Of a stretch of DNA of 64,000 bases, positions 1 to 12,900 are shown in pieces. The first letter of the stretch is position 1, and the number at the start of each line of letters is the position of its first letter. Made by a program: the position numbers and the translations under genes. The stretch spans positions 14,384,001-14,448,000 of the forward strand of contig CM106586.1 in NCBI GenBank assembly GCA_048013815.1. The letters are read 5' to 3'. The notes below the pieces were generated by a model. The model did not search any database. It saw nothing but the letters and a program-made list of their open reading frames with translations, and was not told the DNA's origin. The stretch is from Setoptus koraiensis. Taxonomy: Eukaryota; Arthropoda.

Positions 1-431
1 TATTATTAGGTGTGGTGTTTTTTGTGTTGTGGTGTATGTGGGTGATATGTGGGTGTATGTGAGAATTATTATTATTATTATGTGGTGTTTTGGGTTTGTT
101 GTGGGGTGTATGTGGTTATATGTGGTTATGTGAGAGAGATTATTATTATTATTTTTTTGTTTGTGTGGGTGTATGTGGGTATATGTGGTGTATGTGAGAG
201 AATTATTATTATTATGGTTGGTTTTGGTGTGTGTGTGGGTGTATGTGGGGTGATATGGGTGTATGTGAGAGAGATTATTATTAGTGGGGGGGGGTGTTTT
301 TGTTGTGTGTGGTGTATGTGGGGGTTGATATGTGGGTTTATGTGAGAGAGATTATTATTATTAGGGTGGTGGTGGTTTTTTGTGGTGTGGGTGTATGTGG
401 TGATATGTGGTATGTGAGAGAGAGGGGTGGG
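1..431. repeat. C-free minisatellite of about 70 nt units
   Basis: About six imperfect units follow one another, each ending in a GAGAGA-ATTATTATTATT-like stretch, at roughly 61, 132, 195, 267, 343 and 415. The plus strand has no cytosine from position 1 to 431. It lies just upstream of the G-rich and T-rich blocks and the last UCKL1 exon, so it is most simply intronic. The long open frames across it are composition artefacts. Confidence 0.8.
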
Positions 432-1229
432 CGGGGGGGGGGGGGCGGGGGGTGTGGGGGGCGGGCGCGGGGGGGGCGGGGGGGGGTGGGGGGGTGGGGG
501 CGGGGTTGGGTGGGGGGGGGGGGGTGTGGGGGGGGGGGGCGGGGGGGGGGGTGGGGAGTGGGGGGGGGGTGGGTGGGGGGTGTGGTGTGTGTGTGGGGGG
601 TGGTGGGGTGAGGGGTGTGTGTGGGGGGTGGGGGGGGGGTGGGGGGGGTGTGGGGGGTGTGTGGGGTGTGTGGGGGGGGTGGTGGGAGTGGGGGGGTGGG
701 GGTGTGTGGTGTGGGTGTGTGTGGTGGAGTGGGGTGGGGGGGGGGGGGGGGGGGTGGTGTGGTGGGGTGTGGTGGGGGTGAGGGGGGGAGGGGTGAGTGT
801 GTGGGGTGGGGGTGTGGGGGGGGGGAGGCGTGGTGTGGGGGGGTGGGGGGGGGGGGAGGGGAGGTGGGGAGGGGGGGGTTGGGGGGGGGGGTGGGTGTGG
901 GGTGTGGTGGGGGTGGGGGGGGGGGGGGGGGGGGAGGGAGGGGTGGGGGGGGAGGGCGGGGGGGGGTTGGGGGGGGGGGTGGGGGAGGGGAGGGTGGGGG
1001 TGGGTGGTGGGGGGGGTGGAGGGGGGGTGGGGGTGGGGGGGAGGAGGTGGGAGGGGGTGGAGGGGGGAGGGGGGGTGGTGGGTGGGGGGGGGGGGGGGGG
1101 GGTGGGGTGGGGGGGGGGGGGGTGGGGGGGCGGGGGGGCGGGCGGGGGGTGGGGGGGGGTGGGGGGCGGGGGCGGGGGGGAGGTGGGGGGGGGGTGGTGG
1201 GAGGGTGAGTTGTGGGTGGGGCGGGGGGT
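432..1229. repeat. Poly-G-rich low-complexity block
   Basis: About 800 bases are almost entirely G with scattered T and a few A and C on the plus strand, with many runs of 5-20 G. It has very high G-quadruplex potential and extreme strand asymmetry. Glycine-rich open frames exist in all three forward frames only because GGN codons dominate, so I do not call a gene. It may be a real G-tract satellite or a sequencing or assembly artefact at a difficult intron. Confidence 0.8.
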
Positions 1230-1235
1230 AGATGT

Positions 1236-1282
1236 TGTATTTTTTTTTTTGTTTTTTTTTTATTGTTTTTGTTTTTTGTTTG

Positions 1283-1313
<31 letters not shown>

Positions 1314-1370
1314 TTTTTTTTTTTTTTATTTTTTTTTTTTTTTTTTTTTTTTATTTTTTTTTTTTTCTTT
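1236..1370. repeat. Poly-T-rich tract before a splice acceptor
   Basis: About 135 bases are nearly pure T with a few A and G and one C. The tract runs into TTTCTTTGTATAACAG, so its 3' part works naturally as the polypyrimidine tract of the acceptor at 1378-1379. Its length is unusual for such a tract. Confidence 0.8.
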
Positions 1371-1379
1371 GTATAACAG

Positions 1380-2263
1380 AACGCGGAAGAGAACTAGAAG
1401 GGGTCTTGAAGCAATATAACAAATTTGTCAAGCCGGCCTTCGATCACCATATCGCTCCATCCATGATTCATGCCGATCTTATAGTTCCACGTGGTGGAGA
1501 AAATAAAGTTGCCATAAACTTAATTGTTCGCCACGTTCACACACAGTTACAATCTCGTGGCGTTAAATTAAGATCAAAACTTGTTAATTGCCACATAGAC
1601 CAACCATTGCCAAAGACACTTAAGGTTTTGCATCCAACATCTCAAGTATTAGGAAATCATACAATTATTAGAAATGTTTGCACCAACAGGGATGAATTTA
1701 TTTTCTATTCTAAGCGCCTGATGAGACTACTAACCGAATATACACTATCATTATTAAATTTCAAAGATGTTACAGTTGATACACCCCAGAATGTCAAATA
1801 TCACGGTAAACGCCTCGATTGCAGTAAAGGTATATGCGGAGTTTCTATATTGCGAGCGGGAGAAACTATGGAACAAGCCTTGTGCGATGTTGTTAAAGAT
1901 GTGCGTCTCGGAAAAATTCTAATTCAGACCAACCAAGAATCAGATGAGCCTGAGTTGATATACTTAAGACTGCCAAGAGATATCAAAGAGTACCAAGTTA
2001 TTTTGATGGATGCCACAGTGGCAACCGGTGCAGCTGCTATAATGGCTATCAGGGTGTTACTGGATCACGATGTGCCGGAGGGAAACATATTTCTATGTTC
2101 ATTGTTGATGGCTTTGGCAGGTGTCCACTCCGTTGCCTATGCCTTCCCTCAAGTGAAAATTGTCACATCTCATGTTGATCCCGAAGTAAACGAAAAATTC
2201 CATATAATACCAGGGTTTGGGAACTACGCGGATAGATATTTCGGGACAGAGAAACCAAGATGA
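1380..2263 (+). CDS. UCKL1: Uridine-cytidine kinase-like 1, last exon (partial gene)
   Basis: UCKL1-family proteins join an N-terminal uridine kinase domain to a C-terminal uracil phosphoribosyltransferase (UPRT)-like domain. This exon holds the end of the kinase part ([27 protein letters not shown]) and the whole UPRT-like domain: [45 protein letters not shown], a PRPP-loop equivalent [13 protein letters not shown], and the end [14 protein letters not shown]. Coding is open upstream to 1232 only through poly-T. The acceptor AG at 1378-1379 gives the exon start, with a codon split after one base. Exons coding the ATP-binding P-loop must lie left of the window. The PRPP loop has [10 protein letters not shown] where active UPRTs have a DPM-type sequence with ATGGS, as in other UCKL1 proteins, so UPRT activity is doubtful. 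The stop is at 2261-2263. Confidence 0.92.
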
Positions 2264-2455
2264 ATTAATTTATTTTCTTTTATATGCTGAATTTGGTCGA
2301 CTTTTACTTTAATTGTCACCGAAGACATCACCGTCTAATGAGCTTCACGCCACTGAGGACACAGGTATTTTTTGAAAGATATATATATATACATATGTAC
2401 TGTATATTAATCAAAATATGTATTGTATCAATGGTGTGCTATTGTCCAGTTAATC

Positions 2456-2461
2456 ATTAAA
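2456..2461 (+). terminator. Candidate UCKL1 polyadenylation signal (ATTAAA)
   Basis: An ATTAAA hexamer 193 bases after the UCKL1 stop, in an AT-rich 3' UTR. It is a common variant of AATAAA; no downstream element was checked. Confidence 0.4.
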
Positions 2462-2958
2462 CTCATCAAACTTGACAAAGCTTCAATTGTTCACTGATTC
2501 TCTTTAAAGTTGAAGGGTCTGAAGCTTTCAAACCAACTAAATATGTAGCATCAATTCATCACCCGGTAGGTGTCTTAACTATTCTCAGACAAATCTGATA
2601 ATACCACCTCTTAGAGCATCACTATACAGCCAAATCTTTTGCTATGTCGTTTCACAGCTCCGAGGTGGTTGCTAACATTATGTAGTAGCAACCGAGGACA
2701 GCACCTCTATGTGCGTCATCAACTCATCAAAGACCATTTCAGCACAGTTGTTTCGTTCGAACGATGTGCAGAGCATCCCATCGAGAGAGAACCTCGATGA
2801 TTTGACGTAATAATGGTACAATTATTTTTGTTTGCATTCTGTTAGTTTTGTGTCCATATTATAACAATGATGCAATGTGAGCGAGTAGTATTTATAGTTG
2901 TATCATCGCCACGCAAATACCCAGGGCAAACAGAGCGAAAGTGCGAGTCGCAACTGAT

Positions 2959-2961
<3 letters not shown>

Positions 2962-3007
<46 letters not shown>
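2962..3007. repeat. (CT)n microsatellite
   Basis: About 23 CT units with one terminal imperfection, in the UCKL1-RyR intergenic region. Confidence 0.95.
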
Positions 3008-3011
<4 letters not shown>

Positions 3012-3431
3012 TCCATTATGAACAAGGCGCAGACGTTAGAGGATGCTCCTCTTAGTACCGCTAACATCAGCTGCAGAGTAACTAATAACAAAATAGCAGA
3101 CACAACAGCGACGTAATATCTACTAAACGCTGTCTTGTTGATTAACACTTCCATGCTGCAAAGGCGGGCCTGCCAAGTGATGCCGTTGTTATATCCAAGT
3201 CGCTTGCTGTCACAAATGTTGATTAGCACTGGATATAACTAGTTCCGACCAGGCGAGTTACAGAAATTTTCTAATCTAAAAAATTTGTGTGTCTATGTAT
3301 TGTGTGATGAATTGATACTAAACGTCGCCAAGAGTCTTAGCATTCCTGAGTTCTCAGAACACTATGCGCACTTGAGTTTGATTTTTGTGTGGGGGCCACG
3401 CTTTATTTGTGCCTCACCACACTGTGCCTGT

Positions 3432-3461
3432 GAGCCTACACGGTGAAACTCATGTAGGCTC
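3432..3461. repeat. Inverted repeat, 9-bp arms and 12-nt loop
   Basis: GAGCCTACA at 3432-3440 is the exact reverse complement of TGTAGGCTC at 3453-3461. No T-run follows and no RNA family is recognised. Confidence 0.6.
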
Positions 3462-3982
3462 CATCCTAGATCGACTAGATGATCTATAAGACGCGGTTAA
3501 AGCGAAGCCGACGAAGAGTAACATTTGCATAACCAAAAGATGCATGTACTAAGAGGCAGGCTATAGCGAAGAAGGAGGACAGCTGAAGCTAGCTGAAACT
3601 TAATTCTTTCTGCTCTCTTCTTCCTCATGCTCAATAACAAAAGATTACTTACTCACTGTATGGCCCACAAAAAATGTTCAGAAATGTTCTCAATCTTCAC
3701 ACAATATCTGCTGCACTTGTGGCGCTTCGAAATGTGGTAACTTGCGCCCTGAGAAACTTTGAGCTATCTGTCTCTCTACATGTACTGTACAGTAGCTTCA
3801 CAGTTAAATGCATTCAGTCTTATGTAACAGACGAACGAATGTATTAGAGAGATAAAAGTTGAAGGTAAATACAATGTCACAATTAGGAGATTATTTATTG
3901 ATACCATTGGAGTAGCTATTATTATCATAATTATTATTGTGAATACAATTATTATTATTATTTATTTATCATTGTTGTTATT

Positions 3983-6900
3983 ATGAGCGAAAATGAGACG
4001 GCCAGCGAACAGGACGACGTTTCGTTCATTCGAACGGACGACATGGTCTGCTTGCAATGTTCGGAAACGGGCGAACGCGTTTGTTTGGCCGCCGAGGGTT
4101 TCGGCAACAGGCACTGCTTCCTGGAGAGCATAGCAAACAAGAATTATCCGCCTGAGATGCCCTCGTGCGTATTCATAATCGAGCAAGCACTATCAGTGAG
4201 GGCCCTACAAGAGATGGTGACTGCGGAAACGAACGATCTAGAGGCGCCTTCTAATTCCACAAATCCAAGCAGCAGCAACACAGGCGGCTCAGGTAACGGT
4301 ACCAGCGGCTCAGGTGGCGAGATGACCAGCGCTGGCGAACAACTGGCTGAGGGAGGCGATCTAAGCTCAAGTAACCAACAGGACGCCTCGACCACATTCA
4401 GTTCGCCATTGGCGGGCAAGGGCGGCGCTAACGACAGCGGGGGCGGCGGAAATCGCACCTTGTTATACGGACACGCAGTTCTATTGCGCCATTTACATAG
4501 TAGCATGTATCTGGCCTGTTTGTCTATATGTTCCTCAAGTGATAAATTGGCCTTTGACGTGGGCCTCAAAGAGGCAAAGCAAGTGGGCGAATCGTGCTGG
4601 TGGACGGTGCATCCGGCTTCGAAGCAGCGTAGCGAAGGCGAAAAGGTTCGCGTTGGCGATGATCTCATTTTAGTCAGTGTAGCCACAGAGCGTTATCTGC
4701 ATTACTCAACGAACAACAACATGATTGCCACACAACAGCAGCAGCAGCAGCAACAGCAGCAACAACAACAAACAACAACAACTACCACGGGCCAATCGGC
4801 ACAACAGCACCACCAACAGCAACAACAGCACCAGCACGGGCCAGCTAGCAGCCACACGAACAACAACAGCAACGAGCAACAGGATCAACAGCCCAGGCTG
4901 CTGTTGCCTGGTCGCAACAACAAGGTGGCCATAGTGAACGCTTCGTTTCATTCGACTCATTGGTCTATAGCGCCCTTCGGAACAGGCCTGTCGCGAATGA
5001 AGAACGTTGGCTCTGTATTCGGTGGACAAGTGTTGCGCTTGTTGCACGGGGGCGACGAATGCCTCACAATATCGGCTAGCCAACAATATTCCTTTAATCA
5101 ATTGCCCGGAGGTGGCGCCACCGACAACATTGCACAACAACAACAACAACAATCTGGAGGGGCGACCGGCACAGCGGTTGTGTCACAGCAGCAGGCGGCC
5201 ATGGCACAGGCCGGCGCTGGTGCGGGCTCTGGTGCTGGCGCTGCTGTGCCCCCACACAACAATGCACAGCAGCACCAACATATCACTGTAATATACGAGG
5301 GGGGCGCAGTGATGAATCAGGCACGCTCGCTGTGGCGGTTAGACTTGATTAGAACGCGCTGGTCGGGCGGCTTCGTGCAATACGGCAACGCGCTGCGAAT
5401 TCGTCACATTATCACGGGCAAATATTTGGGTGTCAACAGTCAGCAACAATTGTGTTTGTTGTCAAAATCGGAGGCGCTCATCGAGAGGACGGCGTTTTGT
5501 TTGCGTCTCACCAAGGACGACAACAAGAGCAACAAGGGCAGCGGCGACAACGGCGAAGACAAGGACGAGGAGGTGATCGGGGTGCCCATGATCAAGTATG
5601 GCGACTCGTCCTTTTTCATCCAGCACATCGACACGCAAATGTGGATATCGTACAGGACCTACGAGACCAAGAAGCGCGGAATAGGCCGCGTGGAGGAGAA
5701 ACAGGCAATATTGTCGGCCGAGGGCAAAATGGACGATTGTTTGGAATTTTCGCGCAGCCAAGAGGAGGAGGCAAAGACGGCCCGAGTGATCAGAAAATGT
5801 GATGCGCTGTTCAATAAATTCATCAAGATATTGGACAATTTGCAGCACGTGGCAAGCAGCAACGCAAATAGACAACAGCAGCAGCAACAGCAGCAACAGC
5901 AGCAATTGCAACAGCAAAATCAATCGGCAACAACAGGTCAGCAGCATCAGCAGTCCGACAGCGCCGGCCAGGACTGGCACCAGCCCTCAGCGAGCCAGCT
6001 CATGAAAAAGAGGCCAAGTGTGGCGGCCGTAATGGCGGCCGCAGCGTACGCCGGCATAACGCCAGCGGGCGCCTCCTCGCCATTGCTGAGCAACATGATG
6101 GATACCATGGACCACTCGCAAGCATCGACAAGCTCAACACTAGATGCCAGCCAGCGGCAACAGCAACAGTTTGCCTATCAGAGGGAGGCATTCCAGGACG
6201 CCATGTTCACTAGCGAGGATCAAAAGGAGATGAGCAAATGCCTAGAGGATCTCATTGATTATTTTGCTCAACCCGAGGAGGGATGCGACCACGAACAAGA
6301 ACAAAATAGATTGCGCGCATTGCGCAACAGACAAGATCTATTCCAAGAGGAGGGTATACTCAATTTAATATTGGACGCCATTGACAAAATTAATCTTATT
6401 TCGGGCCAGGGACTGTTAATATTGTTGCTAGGCGAAGAGTCAAGCTCATCGTGGGACAACATCACTGGTTACTTTTATCAGCTGTTGGCCGCCATCATTC
6501 GTGATAATCACACAAATTGTGCTCAATTTGCTCAAAGTCATCGACTCGATTGGCTATTCTCAAGATTGTCCAGCCAACAAGTGTCAGAGGGAACAGGAAT
6601 GCTAGATGTGTTACATTGCGTTCTCGTTGATTCGCCCGAGGCGCTCAATATGCTCAAAGAATCTCACATTAAGGTGCTCATTTCACTATTGGAGAAACAC
6701 GGCAGAGATCCCAAGGTTCTCAGTGTTTTGTGTTCGTTATGTGTGGGCAACGGTGTCGCCATAAGAAGTAGCCAGAATATCATTACAAATCATTTGTTGC
6801 CAAGCAGAAATCTGTTGCTACAAACAAGACTGGTGGATCATGTTGCCTCAATGAGACCAAATATCTATGTTGCCAAAGTAGATCACAGTGCCATGTATCA

Positions 6901-9900
6901 CAGATGGTATTATGAGGTGATCGTTGATCACATAGAGCTCGTCAACAATTTAAGTCCGCACTTCAGAATAGGATGGGCCTCCACCAAGGGATACTGTCCC
7001 TACCCTGGAAGTGGAACACATTGGGGCGCCAATGGTGTCGGTGATGACTTTTATAGTTTTAGTTTTGACGGCCAATATCTATGGACGGCTGGCAGGCCCA
7101 CTCTGGTCAGAATTCCGCCCGCGGCCACCATGACTAAAAATGAGACCATCAATATGATGAATCAACCCCAAAATCAATATAATCAATATGACCTATATGC
7201 TTCTTACAATAATCAGCAGCCGCAATCTTTGTTAGAGGATTACGCAAATCAGCAACAACAACAAGTATCAGTTAGTGCTACAACGGCGCAAACTTCAGAG
7301 AATGCTCAATCAATAGTTGCTGGACTCACATCTACAGCCAATATTGATCCATTTAAGACATCGCCCTATCTTAGATTGAGAAAGAATGATGTTATTGGTT
7401 GCATGATAGACTTGTCTGTGCCAAGTATGCAATTCACTGTCAACGGAAAACAAATATTTGGATTCTTCAAAAATTTCAATGTCTCAAGCGGCGGACTCTT
7501 CTATCCCGTAGTTTCTTTTTCAGCTAAAGTGTCCTGTAGATATCTGTTCGGAGGAGACCAAGGCGAGCTTATGTTCAGACCACCGACGGGATACTCGCCG
7601 CTTGTCGATGCCCTGATGCCCGATTACAAGGTTATTGTTGAACCGTGTTTCATGTTCGGTGATCTTGGCAAACAGATAATATCCGGACCATTAACAACAC
7701 CTGATTCGTCACAGCAGGCTCTCATGGATCTAATATTTGTGCCTCAAGTTGTTGATACAAATGAAGTGGAAATGCATCCCAGTTTAGACACTCTTGGAGA
7801 TAAATTGGCCGAGAATATGCACGAGCTTTGGTCCATGAGCAGAATAGAGGATGGATGGATATACGGCGAAGAGCACGACGAACAAAGCAGACAGCATCCG
7901 TTCTTGGCGACACTCAGCAGTTTGCCTAATCCTGCCAAGAAGTACAAGCTTGATTTGGCCAAGCAAACATTGAAGACTATATTGGGCCTTGGTTACAAAA
8001 TCTCAACAAGCATACAGAACAGTTCGGATGGAAGAAGCAAGCACAATTCGTCAAGGGTGAAAACGTATAGACTGCCCGATATTCCTTACAAGCAGATCTC
8101 TGGCTACAAACCTGCCCCATTGGATCTAACTGGCTTCGAATTGACACCAAGAATGAATCATTTAGTAGAATTATTGGCGGAAAATATCCACAACATATGG
8201 GCCTCGGAGAAGATCAGTCTTAAGTGGACTTACAAGAGAAGGGACATAGACGAGGATCCCAATAGTGGTAGAAGCAGTCATTTGTTGCCCTACAAGTATG
8301 TCGATGAAGATATCAAAATGAGAAATCGCCAAACAGCCATGGAAACTGTCTTTACAATACTTGCTTATGGGTACCACATTGAACCATTAGCTGGAACTGG
8401 TAGTTTAGAGGGCAGAACTTCAACAGGTTCTCAGTCACAAGACGGCCAGAATCTTGGTCCCTCGTCAGTGGGCAACTCTAGTCCGCTGCCGACAGCTTTA
8501 ACACCAGGCGGTCATCACACACCTAGCCCGATACCTCAGAAATCCATGCTAGATCGTCTATCGGCATCGACACCGCTAGCCTCATCGGGTTATGAGGACA
8601 TATTAAGCAATGCAAATAGTGCAGGATTTAGACATTATAGGGCGGAGAAAACGTACGCTGTTCACAACGGAAAGTGGTATTATGAGGTGGAAATATCAAC
8701 TATTGGCCACATCCAAATTGGCTGGGCCAATTTAAATTTTCAGCCCTACGTAGATAATCTTGGCTGTGATGACAATTCATGGGCCTTCGATTGTCATATC
8801 GGTAGAAAGGTTCACGCATCTAATTACGAGTCTTTCGGTCAAATAGCCTGTGTTGGTGACATTATTGGTTGCATGCTGGATTTGAACGACAGAACAATAA
8901 GTTATTCGCTCAATGGCAAGTTGATGCTAGACTCTTTCGGTAATGAGATGGCTTTCAGCAGCATGGATCTATCTACGCCCACTGATCATCAACAATCGTC
9001 GTTTGTGCCCGCCATAAGTTTGGATGTTGGCCAAAGAGTTCGGCTGGCATTTGGACAGGACGTGGACACATTGAAATATTTCACAGACTATGGATTGCAA
9101 GAGGGCTATCAGCCATTTTGCGTCAACATGCACAGACCGATAACATTATGGTATAACAAAAAAGAGCCTATGTTCATCAATATCGACGACTTAGATCTCA
9201 ACGAAGTGAACATTGACGTCAACAGAATACCGCCAGGTAGCGACTCGCCGCCCGCTCTCAAGATCGCTTACAAGCAATTCGAGTCACAAGAACGAGCCTC
9301 ATGGGAATATTTACGATTATCTCTACCAGTTACCATAGATGCTGAGCTGATTGACGAAGCGGACAAATTGGCCAGATTGCAAGAGATTCAAGCCCATCGA
9401 TTGCGTATGGTGTATAGCAACCTGAGTACCACCGCGGCCAATCGTGGCGGAACAAGGGGAGCGCACGGAGATCCGTTAGTGGGCATGAGACATCCCGCTA
9501 GGTTAGAGCAGCACATGTTGCAATCGGGCTTCAGTATGGCCGACGTGAAGGATCTCCAGAGGGCCTACAGTGAAAATCAGGATAGTGCTAGCCCGGGCAC
9601 GGCCGACACTGCAACAAGTGGCGGATTGATGCACGGTTCGTCCAGCAGACAACAATTGAAACAGAGATCGTCGTCCGCAGATAGACGACAGCATCTGACG
9701 AAAACTAAGAGTGTCGATGAAAGTGGTTCAAGTTCACGTAACGTGAGCCCCAGCTTGGCTGTGCCCAGTTTTGGCGAGGCACAAAAGTTAATGATGTCCA
9801 ATTCGGCCGCACAATCAGGCAGTCATTTATCGCACGGCGATCAGCATCAGGCCGACCAGTCGCAACTAGGTCGTTCAATGAAGCCATCATTGTCTAATAG

Positions 9901-12900
9901 ACGCAACACAGGCTTCACTCTATTGGGAGGCCGATCTTCCACCTCTCTAGAAAACCTGGCCAATTCGCATAACATGAATCGCGCCAATAGCCCAAATCAA
10001 TTCGGTCAGATCAATTCAAAGAATCAACCAGCCAGATCTAAGTCGCCGTTCAAATCAATATTCACCAGCATAAAGCATAAGAGTGGCATCGGCGGACACG
10101 AATCGGGCTTTTCCGGAAGTAGTGCACAACAACAATTGTACGGACGAGGAAGAGCCCAAGAGGTAGGAGACACACGACTGACGGTACCAAAGATATCTGT
10201 TCAAAATGACCAAACTACCATGTCTACGGGCCTCAATCGTAGCGGATCATACTCTAACCTAATTGGCACTAATACGGCTGCACAAACAACCGGCAGCCAT
10301 CAAGCCAACCGTAAGCAGTCTGCCAATATGTCGTCGGGTGGTGATTCTAGTGGACTTGGTATTGTTAGGCGCCTATCTCGCGCCGGTTTGGCCAGCCTGA
10401 GCCCTGGCGGATCGAAGAGCTCGCAGGCTCAGCAACAACAATCTTTGCAACAGTCGCCCCTAACCGTGTCGAACAGTAACACTTTGAGCTTTCTCAACAC
10501 TCTTGATTTGCAACAATTAGACCCAATAACATTGAATATGATAGACGAGTACTATTACGGAGTGAGAATATTCCCCGGACAAGATCCAAACTATGTACTG
10601 TGCGGCTGGGTGACCAGCAACTTCAAGCATCACAGTCTTCAAGATCCAAGAGATGTCCAGCATACACAGATCGTGCAAACCACATCACTGATGACATCTC
10701 AAGCGGAAATTTGCGAACGTCGCGATTGTTACGTCCTGAATGCGGGTCAATTGTACAAGGAACTTAATCCAGAAATTGATGGCTCCACCAACGAAGGCGA
10801 GGGCTCTTCAAGTTCGCGCAGTAACAGAGGTATGATCATTGGATGTCTTGTTGACGTGGCCACTGGTATACTTTCATTCACTGTTGATAACAAAATGACA
10901 CAATACAAAGTTAATTTGGAGCCCCAGACACGCTTATATCCGGCAATTTTCTTCCAAGCTACAACAAGAGATTGTTTACAGTTCGAACTGAGTCGCACAA
11001 ATATGACTCTACCATTGTCTGCGGCCATTCTTAGATTGACAGAGAAGCACTTGCAACCCCAATGTCCGCCTAGATTGAAAGTGCAAACGTTGCGCTCATG
11101 CAGCTGGGCCAGAGTGCCCAATGTCAGCCTCAAGCCAAACGCCATGAAACTGTCGGACATCCGAGGTTGGTCAATGCTGGTGGACGATCCTCTATCAATG
11201 CTGGCAGTTCATATACCCGAAGAAAATCGTTGCGTTGATGTTTTGGAATTGATTGAACACGATAAATTGTTGAGATTTCACAGCAATACTCTGATTTTGT
11301 ATGGGGCCCTGTGTGCTCAAGGCAACCATAAGGTGGCTCACATTATTTGTTCGCATGTAGACCAGCGTCAATCCATATACGCCATCAATTCGGATTATAT
11401 GCCCGGATCGCTTAGACGCGGCTTCGCCGATCTACTCATTGCTCTGCATTTGGAATTTCATGCCTATGGACGACATCTAACTCAAAATGAATTTATTGTG
11501 CCCACCACTTCGGAACTAAATGAGCTCTATCGAGACGATTATAGCGGCCGCTCGGCAACAATGTCACTGACGCACTCGTTTTCGCGAATAGAATGTGTCT
11601 CAATACGAGCAGACATGAAAATGTCACCCATCGGTTTTGATCTGACATTGATCGATCCGTTGGGCGGCGCCAACAGCATAAAATCACTATCGACTCCATA
11701 CTTTCCGGTAAATATATTGAAGAGTTTGGTTTTCCAGGCTTTGGATGAGGCAGTACTAAAGGGCAATCTACCCATAAGAGATTTACCTGGTGGTAGCAAC
11801 GAAAACCTGTTTGTTCCTCTACTCAAACTGGCCGATAAACTACTGCTAATTGGATGTGTAGATAACAAAGAATTGGGCAGGCTGTTGAATCTCATTGATC
11901 CGGAAACATTTGATAAGCAGCTTCTCGCCAGAGTGGCCAATCAACGCACAAAACAGTCATACTCTAGCAATCTTGGCGATGTGCAAACTATTAAAAGCTC
12001 CTCGGCGCTGACATTCCTCTCCATTGGAGCAAACACTCCCTCTTCTATTTGGAAGCCAACAATATTGCAACAACAAATGAGCAGTCATGTACCGCGAAAG
12101 GGTTTGTTGCAGATGAAGCAACTGGACGAACAAGTGAAACTTGTCATTTGTCACATACTGCAACATTTGCTCGACATTCAATTGCGCCATAGAATAGAAT
12201 CCATTATTGCGTTTAGTGTTAATTTAGTAGGTCAATTACAACAAGATCAACGAAGGCGTTATGATGAAATCAAGCAGTCCAATTTACCCTCGCATGTTAC
12301 TGCAAAAAAGACCAGAGAGTTTCGTTGCACGCCCAAAGAACAGATGAGGTATATATTGAATTTCAAGAATGCCGACGATGACAATCAAGATTCTTGCCCA
12401 TCTTCTGATGACCTGAAAACTAGGCTGCGAGGTTTGCATTCCTCTATGATGCGACAAATCAAAGTTATTCTTGAATCAGAGAACGAAGGCGATGATGATC
12501 CGACTTCCAGTGGCAAAAGTGACAGCGGAGATAGTGGAATCGATGTAATGGATGACAGGGCACTGGATCGCGGCGCGGATGCTTCGTACGCCAAACGAAG
12601 AATTGCGGATTCGCAATTTGACTACGACCAAATCGGCGGCCAAGAGGCCCAAGCCAAAAAGAAATCGGGATTATTTTCGTCGCTCAGAAAGCTGAGAAGC
12701 GTGATAAAATTGGTGGAGAAAGCAATGTCACCGGGGGCCGATTTCGGCGATATGATCGACCTTGATTCAGACATGATGCATTTAGGTCAGACTGGACTCA
12801 TTGCAATGTCACATCAGGCCGAAATCAAGTTTGTCAAGCAAATTGTCAGAACTATGATTAAGTGGGCCCAAGAGTCAACTATTGAGAGCAAACAATTGAT

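Larger units (their letters stand above)
2264..3982. other. UCKL1 3' UTR and RyR upstream region
   Basis: No convincing coding region is present. The left part is UCKL1 3' UTR, with a candidate ATTAAA signal at 2456-2461. A (CT)n microsatellite lies at 2962-3007 and a 9-bp-arm inverted repeat at 3432-3461. The last 100 bases before the RyR start are AT-rich with ATT repeats. I see no clear TATA box. Confidence 0.6.

Noticed and set aside
407..1231. Long glycine-rich open frames in all three forward frames
   Set aside because: They are produced by near-pure G sequence, exist in every frame, lack any domain, and sit in a probable UCKL1 intron.
1232..1379. UCKL1 reading frame extended upstream through poly-Phe
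   Set aside because: This is translation of the poly-T tract; a splice acceptor at 1378-1379 gives the exon start.
5452..5980. Long secondary frames on both strands within RyR
   Set aside because: Shadows of CAG/CAA-rich coding sequence; the RyR frame has clear homology across all these positions.
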